A DNA stretch of 64,000 bases from Halodurantibacterium flavum (lineage in GTDB: Bacteria; Pseudomonadota; Alphaproteobacteria; Rhodobacterales; Rhodobacteraceae), in NCBI RefSeq assembly GCF_042681825.1, contig NZ_JBHUGH010000009.1, forward strand, positions 372,001 through 436,000, in the 5' to 3' direction. Numbering within the stretch: position 1 is the first letter of the stretch; every line of letters begins with the position of its first letter. The notes under the pieces were generated by a model, which saw nothing but the letters and a program-made list of their open reading frames with translations, searched no databases and had not been told where the DNA came from. The translations under genes and the position numbers were made by a program. Of the stretch, positions 32,531 to 41,482 are shown one piece after another.

Positions 32531-33012
32531 TTCGCCACCTGATCCAGCGTGGCGATGCGCGCGGCCTCTTGGCGGACAGCGGCGGCGATGTCCTGACGCC
32601 GGTCGAGCGTGTGGACCAGGAGATCGCCGCCCGCGCTTCCCGCGACCAGCGATCCGGGCATCAGCGAAAGCTCGGCCCCCAGGGCGACCCGTGCGCCGGG
32701 CGAAAGACGGACCGGCAGGCGCAACCAGCCGGGATCGAGCGGCAGCGCGGGATGAAAGGCGCGCCAGGCGACATCCACCCCGCCCACCACCGAACGCCAC
32801 AGGAAGCCCGGCGCATATCCCAGCGCCCGCAACAGCGGAAAGGGCCGGGGCGGCAAGAACCGCAGGCTGAGCGCGGTCGCAGCCGCGACGACGGGAACCG
32901 CCGCCAGCGCCGCGTCGGGCGCAATCCCCGCCAGCACGAACCAGAACGCGCCGAACAGCAGCGCGCGCCGCAGAACGAGAAGGACGGTCGGTAAATCGGT
33001 TATCGGGCTCAT
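32527..33012 (-). CDS. mrpE: Mrp antiporter subunit E
   Basis: 161 aa, the normal MrpE length. Hydrophobic N-terminal helices (LLFGAFWFVLAGI, VPVVAAATALSLRFL) are followed by the soluble MrpE domain with LGAELSLMPGSLVAGSAGGD and a C-terminal VHTLDRR segment. It is the first gene of the operon. I start at the ATG at 33012. A TTG at 33042 would add ten residues. Together the eight genes encode a membrane complex that exchanges Na+, K+ or Ca2+ for protons and supports salt or pH tolerance. The ion is not readable here. Confidence 0.86.
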   Translation of the reverse strand: MSPITDLPTVLLVLRRALLFGAFWFVLAGIAPDAALAAVPVVAAATALSLRFLPPRPFPLLRALGYAPGFLWRSVVGGVDVAWRAFHPALPLDPGWLRLPVRLSPGARVALGAELSLMPGSLVAGSAGGDLLVHTLDRRQDIAAAVRQEAARIATLDQVAK

Positions 33013-33093
33013 ACCCCGGATATCGCGCGAATATTTGCGCAATCAAGCTGCAGTTTGCCGCAGGGTCAGGGCCGGGGTCGTGAACCGTGGCCG

Positions 33094-33130
33094 CGGAAAA
33101 GACGAAAGCCGGGCAAGGCCCGGCTTTCGG
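33094..33130 (-). terminator. terminator of the RND efflux operon
   Basis: A perfect 12-bp stem (33103-33114 with 33118-33129) with a 3-nt loop lies just past the pump stop at 33133. On the minus strand it is followed by TCTTTTCC. It also insulates the antiporter operon that begins at 33012. Confidence 0.88.
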
Positions 33131-33132
33131 TG

Positions 33133-36100
33133 TCATACGATCGCGGCGCCCCCGTGCGTATCCCGGTGCGTATCCCCGTGCGCATCCTCGGGCTCTGGCC
33201 CGGCCGGTTCGGGGGGCAGTTCGCGCGGCGACATGAGTGTATAGAACATCGGCACGACGAACAGCGTGAACAGCGTCCCGATGGTGATGCCGGAAAAGAT
33301 CACGAGACCCATCGCGTTCCGCGCGGCGGCGCCCGCCCCCTCGGCGGTCATCAGCGGCACGACCCCAAGCGCGGTGGCTGCCGTGGTCATCAGGATCGGG
33401 CGCAGACGCAGGCGGGCGGATCTGACGATCCCTTCCAGCCGGCTCAGCCCCTGCAGGCGTCGCTGCTGGTTCGCGAATTCCACCAGCAGGATCCCGTGCT
33501 TGGAGATCAGGCCGATCAGCGTGATCAGACCCACCTGGGTATAGATGTTCAGCGTCCCGAGCCCGAGGTTCAGCGGCACGATCACCCCGAAGATCGACAG
33601 CGGCACCGACATCAGGATGATGAACGGGTCGCGGAAGCTCTCGAACTGGGCCGCCAGCGCCAGATAGATCACCACGATGGCAAGCGCGAAGGCGATGGCG
33701 ATGGTGTTTCCTTCGGTGACCTCCAGCCGCGACTGGCCGGAATAGTCGATGAAGAACCCGTCGGGCAGCAGTGGCCGGGTGATATCGACGATCACCTGCA
33801 ACCCGTCGCCGGTGGACACGCCGGGCAAGGGCAGCGCCGAGATCGTGGCCGAGTTGAGCTGGTTGAACTGCTCGATCGCCACGGGCGCGGGCCGGGTCGT
33901 GACCTCGATCACTGCCGAGAGCGGCACCATGTCCCCCGTGACCGAGCGGATGAAATACTCGCCCAGCCGTTCCGGGTTGTCGCGATATTCCTGCGGCACC
34001 TGCATGATGACGTCATAGCTGTTCGAATCCCGGTCGAACTGCGCGATGGCACCGCCCCCGACCAGCAGGCTGAGCGTCTGGCCGATCTGGTTCGCGGGCA
34101 GGTTCAGCGCCGCCGCCCGTTCCCGGTCGATCGAGATAACCACCTGCCGCGTGTCAAAGGACATCGAGTTCTGCACGACGATGAACCGTCCCGAGGCCTG
34201 CGCCTCCAGCCGGACCCGTTCGGCGACCTCATAGACCTGCGACGCATCGCCGGTCGACTGGATCACCATGCTGATCGGCAGGCCACCGCCCGCCCCCGGA
34301 AGCGACGGCGGCGCGAAGACAAAGGCCTCGACCCCCGGCACGGCGGAAATGCGACCCTGGATGTCCTGCTGGATCTGCGCCTGGCTCCGGTTCCGGTCGG
34401 CCCAGTCCTCGAACGCCCAGAGCGCAATGGCCGAGTTCGTCTGGCCGCCCATGCCCACGATGGAAAAGCTCGCATTCACCTCGGGGATGTCGCGGGTCAG
34501 TTCGCGCATCTGGTTCACATAGGTCGAGGTATAATCCGTGCTCGCGTTCGCCGGGGCGTTCACGAGGGAAAAGAGCGCGCCGGAGTCCTCCTCCGGGGCA
34601 AGCTCGCTCGATGTCTTGGTAAAGAGATATCCCGTCACCCCCACCAGCACGATGACCATGAGCATCGTCACCGGCCGGTAGTCGAGCGTGCCGATCAGCC
34701 TGCGCTCATACCATCCCTCAAGCCGCAGGAAGTTGCGGTCGACGAATTTCTGGAACCGGCCATGGTTGCCCGACTTCAGGATCCGGGCCGACATCATCGG
34801 CGAGATGGTCAGCGCGACCAGACCCGAAATCGCCACCGCCCCCGCCAGCGTCACCGCGAATTCGCGGAACAGCGCGCCGGTCAGGCCGCCGGTGAACATC
34901 AGCGGCGCAAAGACCGCGATCAGCGTGATGGTCATCGCGATGATCGAGGTGAAAAGCTCTTTCATCGAGATGAACGCCGCCTGCCGGGGCGACTTGCCCT
35001 CTTCGATATGGCGCTGGATGTTTTCCACCACGATGATCGCGTCATCCACCACGAGGCCGATCGCCAGCACCATCGCCAGCAGCGACAAGAGGTTGATCGA
35101 ATAGCCGAAGACAAAGAGGATGAAGAGTGCCCCCACCAGCGACAGCGGGATCGCCAGCAGCGGCATCAGTACCGACCGCAGCGAGCCGAGGAAAAGGAAG
35201 ATGATGATCGTCACGATGATCGTCGCCTCGGCGATCGTGCGGAACACCTCGGAGATCGAGGCCGAGATCTGCTCGGTCGAGTCGTAGACCATGGTGATCG
35301 TCATGCCCTCGGGCAGCGACTCCTGCAGCGCAGGCACCTCGGCGATGACCGCCGCCGCCGTGTCGAGCGGGTTGGCCGAGGGCGTCGGGAAGACGCCGAT
35401 GAAGGTCCCCGGCTGATCGTTGAACGTCACCACCGTATCGGTGGATTCCGCCGCAAGCTCGATCCTCGCCACATCCCGCAGGCGCACGACATCGTTGCCC
35501 GAGCCCGAGATCGGCATTTCCCCGAAGGCTTCGGGCGTCTGCAGCGTGGATTGCATCGTGATCGGATAGGCCACGAATTCGTTGCGGGTATTGCCGGGCG
35601 CCGAGAGGAAGTTGGCGCTGTTGATCGCGGTCATCACCTCGGCCGCGGTCAGGCCGCGTCCGGCAACCTGCACCGGGTCGATCCAGACGCGCATCGCATA
35701 GTTCGCGGCCCCGATGATCTCGATCTCGGCGACGCCCGGAATGGTGGACATGCGCGGCCGGATCACCCGCTCGATATACTCGGTGATCTGCTCCGCGCTC
35801 ATGTTCTCGTTCTGCAGCGCGAGATACATGAGAGCAAAGGTCATCCCCGTGCCCTTGACGATGCTCGGATCCTCGGCGCCGGACGGAAGCTGGCTGCGCA
35901 CCTCCTGCACCTTGGACATGACCTCGGTCAGGGCCGCGTCGGAATCCGCGCCCAGCCGCATGTTCACCGTCACGACCGAGGCCGAGGGGCGCGAGGCCGT
36001 CGTCACATAGTCGACGTTTTCCGCCGTCGCGACCGCCGCCGCCACGGGCGAGGTCACGAACCCCTGCATCAGTTCCGCCGAGGCACCCGGATAGATCGTG

Positions 36101-36243
36101 GTGACGGTGATCACCGTCTCTTCGACCTCGGGGTACTGGCGCACCTGAAGGCCCGCCATCCCCTGCAGACCCAGAAGGATGATGAGAAAGCCCAGAACCG
36201 TCGAAAGGACCGGGCGCTTGATGAAAAGATCCGAGGGGCTCAT
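33133..36243 (-). CDS. RND multidrug efflux pump, inner-membrane subunit
   Basis: 1036 aa, full AcrB/MexF length. The N-terminal FIKRPVLSTVLGFLIILLGL helix is followed by a first periplasmic part. The TM4 signature IGLVVDDAIIVVENIQRHIE carries the paired proton-relay aspartates (about 405-406). The second half repeats the layout, with a late ILLVEFANQQ helix. It pumps diverse lipophilic compounds from the periplasm or inner membrane using the proton gradient. It overlaps the adaptor gene by ATGA (36240-36243). No TolC-type outer-membrane partner lies in the window, so it must borrow one. Confidence 0.94.
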   Translation of the reverse strand: MSPSDLFIKRPVLSTVLGFLIILLGLQGMAGLQVRQYPEVEETVITVTTIYPGASAELMQGFVTSPVAAAVATAENVDYVTTASRPSASVVTVNMRLGADSDAALTEVMSKVQEVRSQLPSGAEDPSIVKGTGMTFALMYLALQNENMSAEQITEYIERVIRPRMSTIPGVAEIEIIGAANYAMRVWIDPVQVAGRGLTAAEVMTAINSANFLSAPGNTRNEFVAYPITMQSTLQTPEAFGEMPISGSGNDVVRLRDVARIELAAESTDTVVTFNDQPGTFIGVFPTPSANPLDTAAAVIAEVPALQESLPEGMTITMVYDSTEQISASISEVFRTIAEATIIVTIIIFLFLGSLRSVLMPLLAIPLSLVGALFILFVFGYSINLLSLLAMVLAIGLVVDDAIIVVENIQRHIEEGKSPRQAAFISMKELFTSIIAMTITLIAVFAPLMFTGGLTGALFREFAVTLAGAVAISGLVALTISPMMSARILKSGNHGRFQKFVDRNFLRLEGWYERRLIGTLDYRPVTMLMVIVLVGVTGYLFTKTSSELAPEEDSGALFSLVNAPANASTDYTSTYVNQMRELTRDIPEVNASFSIVGMGGQTNSAIALWAFEDWADRNRSQAQIQQDIQGRISAVPGVEAFVFAPPSLPGAGGGLPISMVIQSTGDASQVYEVAERVRLEAQASGRFIVVQNSMSFDTRQVVISIDRERAAALNLPANQIGQTLSLLVGGGAIAQFDRDSNSYDVIMQVPQEYRDNPERLGEYFIRSVTGDMVPLSAVIEVTTRPAPVAIEQFNQLNSATISALPLPGVSTGDGLQVIVDITRPLLPDGFFIDYSGQSRLEVTEGNTIAIAFALAIVVIYLALAAQFESFRDPFIILMSVPLSIFGVIVPLNLGLGTLNIYTQVGLITLIGLISKHGILLVEFANQQRRLQGLSRLEGIVRSARLRLRPILMTTAATALGVVPLMTAEGAGAAARNAMGLVIFSGITIGTLFTLFVVPMFYTLMSPRELPPEPAGPEPEDAHGDTHRDTHGGAAIV

Positions 36244-37358
36244 TCCGTGAGGGCCTCCGCCCGGACCATCGGGTTGACGGTATTGTCGATCACAACGGGC
36301 GCGCCGTTCGACAGACGGTTCTGGCCTGCGCTGACGATCGTATCGCCGGGCGAGATCCCCTCGCGCACCTCGACACGGTCGCCCGAACGGCGCCCGAGCT
36401 GGACGAAGACCTGCCGCGCCTCAAGCTGTTCGGGGTCGTTTTCGCGGGGGCGGACGACATAGGCATAGTCGCCGTAAAGGCTGTTCACGACCGCCGTATG
36501 CGGCAGGGCGATGATATTCTCCTCGACCGGAAGGTCGATCTGCACGCGCACGAACTGGCCCGGCGTCAGGGACACGTCGTCGCCGCTGTTGCGGATCGTG
36601 CCGCGCAGCGCGACCATGCGGCTTGCCGGATCGACGCGCGGGTTGATCCCGGTGATTTCGCCGTCAAAGACCGCGCCCTGATCCTCGAACCGGACATGCA
36701 GCGGCTGACCCAGCGACAGCACCGGCAGGTTCTGTTCCGGCAGCGAGAAATCGACCCGCATCATGTCGAGATCCTGCAGCGTCGCCACGACCGTGCCGGG
36801 CGAGATATACTGACCCAGATCGACCCGGGGCAGACCGATGGTCCCGCCGAAGGGCGCCGAAAGCTGGCGCTGCTCCATAAGCGCGGTCGCCCGGGCCAGT
36901 TGCGCCTCGGACGCCTGCGCCGCAGCCTCGGCCGCGTCGAGCGACGAGCTGGTCGCAACGCCCCGTCCCTGAAGTTCGCGCGCCCGCGTCAGGTTCACGC
37001 GATCGAGGTCCTGCTGGGTGCGCGCCGCCTCGACATCCGCCGTCTGCACCCGGTCGTCGAGCCGCAGCAGCATCTGCCCGGCCTCGACCCGGCTGTTCGA
37101 CTCAAACAGGATCTCCTGCACCACGCCCGCGGCCTCGACCGTCAGATCGACGCCCTGGATCGCGTTCACCGTCCCGATCGCGGTCAGCGCCGGCTGCCAG
37201 GTCTGACCCTCGGCCTCGACGGTGGAAACGGTCAGGGGCTGCACCGGCATGTTCGCAAAGAAATCCGCGATCATCCTGTCGCGGAACAGATTGAACCCGA
37301 CCAGACCGCCGCCGACCAATCCCAGAAGGATGATCGCAATGATGAAACGCTTGATCAT
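36240..37358 (-). CDS. RND efflux periplasmic adaptor (membrane fusion protein)
   Basis: 372 aa. An N-terminal anchor (FIIAIILLGLVGGGLVGFNL) is followed by the HlyD-type layout: a lipoyl half (VDLTVEAAGVVQEILF), a short helical hairpin (about 100-155) and the second lipoyl half. Beta-barrel and membrane-proximal domains follow (VSLTPGQFVRVQIDLPVEEN). It links the pump to an outer-membrane channel. It is transcribed away from the TetR gene, with the palindromic operator in between. Confidence 0.92.
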   Translation of the reverse strand: MIKRFIIAIILLGLVGGGLVGFNLFRDRMIADFFANMPVQPLTVSTVEAEGQTWQPALTAIGTVNAIQGVDLTVEAAGVVQEILFESNSRVEAGQMLLRLDDRVQTADVEAARTQQDLDRVNLTRARELQGRGVATSSSLDAAEAAAQASEAQLARATALMEQRQLSAPFGGTIGLPRVDLGQYISPGTVVATLQDLDMMRVDFSLPEQNLPVLSLGQPLHVRFEDQGAVFDGEITGINPRVDPASRMVALRGTIRNSGDDVSLTPGQFVRVQIDLPVEENIIALPHTAVVNSLYGDYAYVVRPRENDPEQLEARQVFVQLGRRSGDRVEVREGISPGDTIVSAGQNRLSNGAPVVIDNTVNPMVRAEALTE

Positions 37359-37421
37359 GACAAACTCCGGAGCGCGCGGAAAGTACCGTAAAACGGCTTG
37401 AAAAACGACTCGAACTTACTG

Positions 37422-37437
37422 TACCGTCCGGACGGTA
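37422..37437. promoter_or_regulatory. perfect 16-bp palindromic operator (TetR type)
   Basis: TACCGTCCGGACGGTA is its own reverse complement. It lies 18 bp before the TetR start and 64 bp before the adaptor start. A half-site TACCGT recurs at 37384-37389. The length, symmetry and position are those of a TetR-family operator controlling both divergent units. Confidence 0.85.
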
Positions 37438-37455
37438 TTGTCAATCGGGCGGACG

Positions 37456-38016
37456 ATGAAAAAGAAGAAGAACGACACCCGCGACCGCATCCTCGAAGCC
37501 GCCGAGGAACTGTCGCGCGAGCTTGGCCCGGGCAATGTCTCGCTGGAGGCAGTGGCCGCGCGCGCCGGTGTGTCCAAGGGTGGCCTCCTCTATCATTTTC
37601 CCAGCAAGAACAGCCTGATGCAGGCGGTGGTCGAATTTGCCATGCATCGCTTTGCCGCCGCGCTCGACGAACCCGCGCAGTGCTGCGGGCCGGACGGGAT
37701 GCTCGCCGCCTATATCGAGACATTCCTGGAAGATCGGGCCTGCCGGGCCAAGCCGCCTTCGGCGATTCTTGCTGCACTTGCTGAAAATCCGGGCTTGCTG
37801 GACCCGATCCGCACACATGAACGGACCTTTCTGGACCGCATCCGCGCCAACGCGCGCGATCCGCGGCAGGCGACGATGATCTATCTCGCGCTGCAGGGCA
37901 TCCGCTGCATGGAGATCATGAACGTGCAGGTCCTCAGCCCGCAGGAGACGGCCGAGATCCTCGACCACCTGCGCCGCTGCGCCGAAGAGGTGCGCGAGGA
38001 AACGCCGCGCGCCTGA
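37456..38016 (+). CDS. TetR-family repressor of the RND pump
   Basis: 186 aa. The helix-turn-helix is VSLEAVAARAGVSKGGLLYH (about 30-49), followed by FPSKNSLMQAVV. The C-terminal ligand domain contains an early Cys pair (QCCGPDG). The ATG at 37456 is chosen because an upstream TTG at 37438 would overlap the operator. It is predicted to repress itself and the pump genes and to release on binding a pump substrate. Confidence 0.9.
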   Translation: MKKKKNDTRDRILEAAEELSRELGPGNVSLEAVAARAGVSKGGLLYHFPSKNSLMQAVVEFAMHRFAAALDEPAQCCGPDGMLAAYIETFLEDRACRAKPPSAILAALAENPGLLDPIRTHERTFLDRIRANARDPRQATMIYLALQGIRCMEIMNVQVLSPQETAEILDHLRRCAEEVREETPRA

Positions 38017-38025
38017 TCCGGCGTC

Positions 38026-39471
38026 CTAGTCCTCGGTCAGGCTGTAATGCAGCCGCTTCACCTCATACATCTTCATGTCGGCGCGGCGCAGGATGCTCTC
38101 TATCGGCTCGCCTTCCTCGCCGGTTGCATGGCCGATCGCGACCGTCAGGGGGATGTTGAAATAATACTGGTTGTTGAGCGCGATCAGCCGGCCGATATTC
38201 TCGACCATCGCGATCGCCTCGGCCTCGGTGGCGCGGGGCATCACCACCGCAAATTCGTCGCCCCCGGTCCGGGCGGCGTTGCAGGGCGCCTGCGCCGCCT
38301 CTTTCAGGACCTCGCCCATGCGCCGCAAGAGCGCGTCGCCCGCATCATGCCCCCACTGGTCATTGACCCGCTTGAGCCCGTTCAGGTCCAGCACCACGAC
38401 CGAGACCGGATGGGTGCGCTTGCGTTCCAGCCGGTTGAGCTCGTCCATGTAGAAGGCGCGGTTGTGCAGGGTGGTCAGCACATCATGCTTGCCCAGATAT
38501 TCCAGATAGGCCTCGGCCTTCTTGCGCGCGGTGATGTCGGTCAGGGAAACCTGGACCAGCGCCCAGTCATCCTCATGCCCCGGCAGGACGGCGAACTGCA
38601 TGATCACGTGCCGTTCCGTGCCGTCGAGCGCATAGTTCACGACCTCGCGGCTGTGGAACAGGTTGTTGTTCCACAACTCCATCAGCTGTTCGCGGAAATG
38701 CGCCTCCATATTGTCGCGGAACACATCGCCCAGCCGGTCCAGCAGCGTCGTCTTGTCCGGCGCGCAGAACATGTCGAGCGTCGCCTGATTGACATCGACC
38801 ACGCGGATCTCGCTCATGCATTGGGGCACGAATTCCGGGTGCACGTCGGTAAAGACCCGCAGATCGACGATGCCCCGCGACCGCAGGTCCTGCAGCATCT
38901 GGCGGATGCGGCTGAAATCCTCGACCCAGAGCGAGACAGGAGAGAAGCGGAAGATCCCTTCGGCATATTGACGGCTGGCAAGCTCGCTCCGGCGCGCATC
39001 CTCGCGCTCGGTCACGTCCTCGACCGTCAGAAGGATCTTGCCCAGGCTCTGCTCATATCCCGGCATCACCGAGCCGCGTAGCTGGATGTCGAGCCGGCGC
39101 CCCCCCAGCGTGTAGTTGACCGCCATGCTGGAAAACGACGTGTGACCGTCCCAGAGCTGCGCCAGTTCGTTTACATGGCTGTGCAGCATGTCGTCGCGAA
39201 AGACCGTCGAAAGGTTGGCCACCAGATCGTCGAGATCGCGCGCGCCGTAAAGTTCGAGCGTGCGCGGATTGACCCGCAGGATACGGATGCGGCGGGAACA
39301 GTCGGCGACGCGGCTCAGATCCTCGCGCAGGAAACTGCGGATATCGGTCACGCCCTGCGCACGCCATTCGTCAAACTTGCGCTTTACGCCGCTGAAATCC
39401 TCGATCCACATGGAGACCGGCGCAAGGTCGAAGGTGCTGCCTTCCTGCCGCTCGGTTGTCTGAACATTCAT
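38026..39471 (-). CDS. PAS-PAS-GGDEF diguanylate cyclase
   Basis: 481 aa. Two related PAS modules follow one another. Both contain a P-V-S-x-W-x-E-D-F-S pattern (about residues 18-28 and 178-188), showing an internal duplication. The GGDEF domain (about 320-478) has an intact RTGGDEFAVV active site (about 406) and the D-L-N-G-L nucleotide segment. No inhibitory RxxD site is visible before it. It should make c-di-GMP in response to a PAS signal. There is no membrane segment, so it is cytosolic. It starts the c-di-GMP/cellulose region. Confidence 0.88.
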   Translation of the reverse strand: MNVQTTERQEGSTFDLAPVSMWIEDFSGVKRKFDEWRAQGVTDIRSFLREDLSRVADCSRRIRILRVNPRTLELYGARDLDDLVANLSTVFRDDMLHSHVNELAQLWDGHTSFSSMAVNYTLGGRRLDIQLRGSVMPGYEQSLGKILLTVEDVTEREDARRSELASRQYAEGIFRFSPVSLWVEDFSRIRQMLQDLRSRGIVDLRVFTDVHPEFVPQCMSEIRVVDVNQATLDMFCAPDKTTLLDRLGDVFRDNMEAHFREQLMELWNNNLFHSREVVNYALDGTERHVIMQFAVLPGHEDDWALVQVSLTDITARKKAEAYLEYLGKHDVLTTLHNRAFYMDELNRLERKRTHPVSVVVLDLNGLKRVNDQWGHDAGDALLRRMGEVLKEAAQAPCNAARTGGDEFAVVMPRATEAEAIAMVENIGRLIALNNQYYFNIPLTVAIGHATGEEGEPIESILRRADMKMYEVKRLHYSLTED

Positions 39472-39702
39472 CGCAAAGTCTCTGCCCGCAGCTTGTCCGG
39501 GCCGGCGGCGCGGGCATGGCGGCCCTTGGTGTAAGTCCGTCCATGCGAGGCCTTCGTCCCCGTGGTCCAGGGACTATAAACCCAGTTTCGGCGCGCGCAT
39601 AGCGCAACCTTCGGGGTACCGGCACAAGCGGTCGGGATTTGATCTGGCGCAAGGCGCGGCGCGGCGGCAGGCCCTATCACCGCTCCGATCACAGGAGATG
39701 CC

Positions 39703-40272
39703 ATGTCCCTTTCCTTCTTTCTTGTCAGCGTTGTCGGGCTTCTTCTGACACCCGGCCCGACGAATACGCTTCTGGCGGTCGCGGCGGCTTCGAACGGGTT
39801 CCGGCGGGCGCTGCGCCTGCTTCCGGCCGAGCTTGGCGCCTATCTCATGGTGGTCGTTCCCGTCACGCTTGTGGCCGGGCCATGGCTCGATGCGCGCCCC
39901 GCCGCGATGTCGGCGGTGACGGCCGCCGCAGGCCTCTGGGTCGCGTTTCTGGCGGTGAAGCTCTGGCGCCTGCCGCAGGCCAGCGAGGGACAGGGCGCAG
40001 CCGCGGTGGTGGCCTTTCGGGATGTGTTCGTGACGACGCTGCTCAACCCCAAGGCGCTGGTGATCGGCCTCGCGCTCATGCCGCGCGGGACCCCTGGCGC
40101 GTTGCTGCCATGGTTCGGCACATTGGCGGCCGCGATCTGTAGCGTGGCGGTTCTGTGGCTGCTGCTCGGCGCCACGCTGTCGCGCGGCCGGGGCCTGCCA
40201 CCGGCGCTGCGGCGCGGGGCTGCGGGCTATCTCGGTATCGTCGCGATCGGCCTTGTGGCGCGGTCGCTCTGA
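39703..40272 (+). CDS. LysE-family exporter
   Basis: 189 aa with five or six hydrophobic helices. The N-terminal TPGPTNTLLAVAAASNGFRR is the LysE/RhtB signature and LLNPKALVIGLAL the second conserved helix. Such proteins export amino acids or related small molecules. AGGAGAT lies just upstream of the ATG. It is a single-gene unit between two minus-strand genes. The 231-bp gap before it (39472-39702) shows no further gene. Confidence 0.85.
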   Translation: MSLSFFLVSVVGLLLTPGPTNTLLAVAAASNGFRRALRLLPAELGAYLMVVVPVTLVAGPWLDARPAAMSAVTAAAGLWVAFLAVKLWRLPQASEGQGAAAVVAFRDVFVTTLLNPKALVIGLALMPRGTPGALLPWFGTLAAAICSVAVLWLLLGATLSRGRGLPPALRRGAAGYLGIVAIGLVARSL

Positions 40273-40281
40273 CGGCGTGCG

Positions 40282-41331
40282 TCAGGTCAGGCAGTTGCCG
40301 CTGGTGCTGCGCCACGCGACATAGGACATCAGATGCAGGGTCGAGGGGAAATAGCCCTGCCCCCGTTCATAGCGCGGAATCCCCCCGCCATTGCCCGCGC
40401 AGGTCACGAGGCTCTGGATCGCGCGATAGCCGCCATGGCTGCTCGTTTCGCGCACATGTCCGTTCGGTTCGACCACCGTGGGCGCATGGGTGCCGCCGCC
40501 GCTTTCGCGATAGACGCGGGCCGCGGAGTGCACCGCCGCGTGCGACGCCCGCCCCGACCAGATCAGGAACAGCGGCACGCGCAGCGCATCATAGCCCGAG
40601 GCATAGGACAGCCGTTCCGGGTCACGCAGTCCGGCCCGGGTGACATCGACCCAGTCGGGCGCCATCCGCGCCTGCGCGGCCTCGGCCAGAAGCGCCTCGC
40701 CATCGGCCGCGAGACGCCGGAACTCCGAAAGACCTGTCGCCTGCGCGATTTCCCGCATGGCGAGCGGCATGTAATAGGACGGGTTCACCGTCACAGCATC
40801 GGGTTTGCGGAACCCCTCGGCCCCCGGCAAGAGCACGAGGTCATCGGGACGGCGCGGATCCTCGGCCACGCAGATCCACAAGAGATGCTGCGCGATCCGC
40901 TGGGCGGTCTCCAGATAGCGCGGCTCGCCGAACCGGGTCGCCGCGCGGACCAGCCCCCAGGCGCGGAACAGGTCGCCATCGCTTGCCGTGTTCAAGTCCG
41001 GCACGGCCTCGAACCGGCGCGGAAACCACCGCCAGGCCATCAGCGCGTCCTGCCGAATGGCAAGCTGCGACTGAGCCCAGTCGTTCATCAGCCGGAAACT
41101 CTCAGCATCGCCAAATTCGGTGGCCAGGACCATGCCATAGCCCTGACCTTCGGAGTGGCTCGCATCGGACTGGAATTCATCGACCACCCGGCCGTCGGGA
41201 CGCAGAAAATCGGTTTTCCAGTCTTCCCAGGCAGCCTGCCAGACTTCCTGCCGGTCGACAGCGCTTTGCGCCATGGAGGGGGTGCCCAGCAACGGCAATG
41301 CGAGGAGAGCCATTATGTCCCGACGTCTCAT
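40282..41331 (-). CDS. GH8 endoglucanase, BcsZ-like paralogue
   Basis: 349 aa. A short Arg-led signal (MRRRDIMALLALPLLGTPSM) is followed by a glycosyl hydrolase family 8 domain. The catalytic acid Glu is in DASHSEGQGYGM (about 61) and the second acidic residue in NTASDGDLFRAW (about 118). It resembles the GH8 gene of the bcs operon 8.5 kb away (same SHSEGQGYG, NPSYYM and ASDGDLF blocks), so the two are probably duplicates or orthologous partners. It should trim beta-1,4-glucan in the periplasm. It is separated from bcs genes by c-di-GMP and lipoprotein genes. Confidence 0.88.
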   Translation of the reverse strand: MRRRDIMALLALPLLGTPSMAQSAVDRQEVWQAAWEDWKTDFLRPDGRVVDEFQSDASHSEGQGYGMVLATEFGDAESFRLMNDWAQSQLAIRQDALMAWRWFPRRFEAVPDLNTASDGDLFRAWGLVRAATRFGEPRYLETAQRIAQHLLWICVAEDPRRPDDLVLLPGAEGFRKPDAVTVNPSYYMPLAMREIAQATGLSEFRRLAADGEALLAEAAQARMAPDWVDVTRAGLRDPERLSYASGYDALRVPLFLIWSGRASHAAVHSAARVYRESGGGTHAPTVVEPNGHVRETSSHGGYRAIQSLVTCAGNGGGIPRYERGQGYFPSTLHLMSYVAWRSTSGNCLT

Positions 41332-41482
41332 TGAGTGTCCAATCTCCGGTTCCGAAGCGCAGGATCACGCATCCTGAACCATAGCACGAAACCCAAACGC
41401 CGCAGGCATGGTTTGGTTCAAGAGGGTTTCACAAAGATTCACGAATTTTGTAATTATCTTGGGACCGTGGCGGCGGCGCCGC

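Noticed and set aside
33055..36462. A 1135-codon open frame on the plus strand opposite the RND pump
   Set aside because: It is the antisense of a clear AcrB-type gene, rich in His, Arg, Asp and Gln with no recognisable domain. Long antisense frames are common in GC-rich genes.
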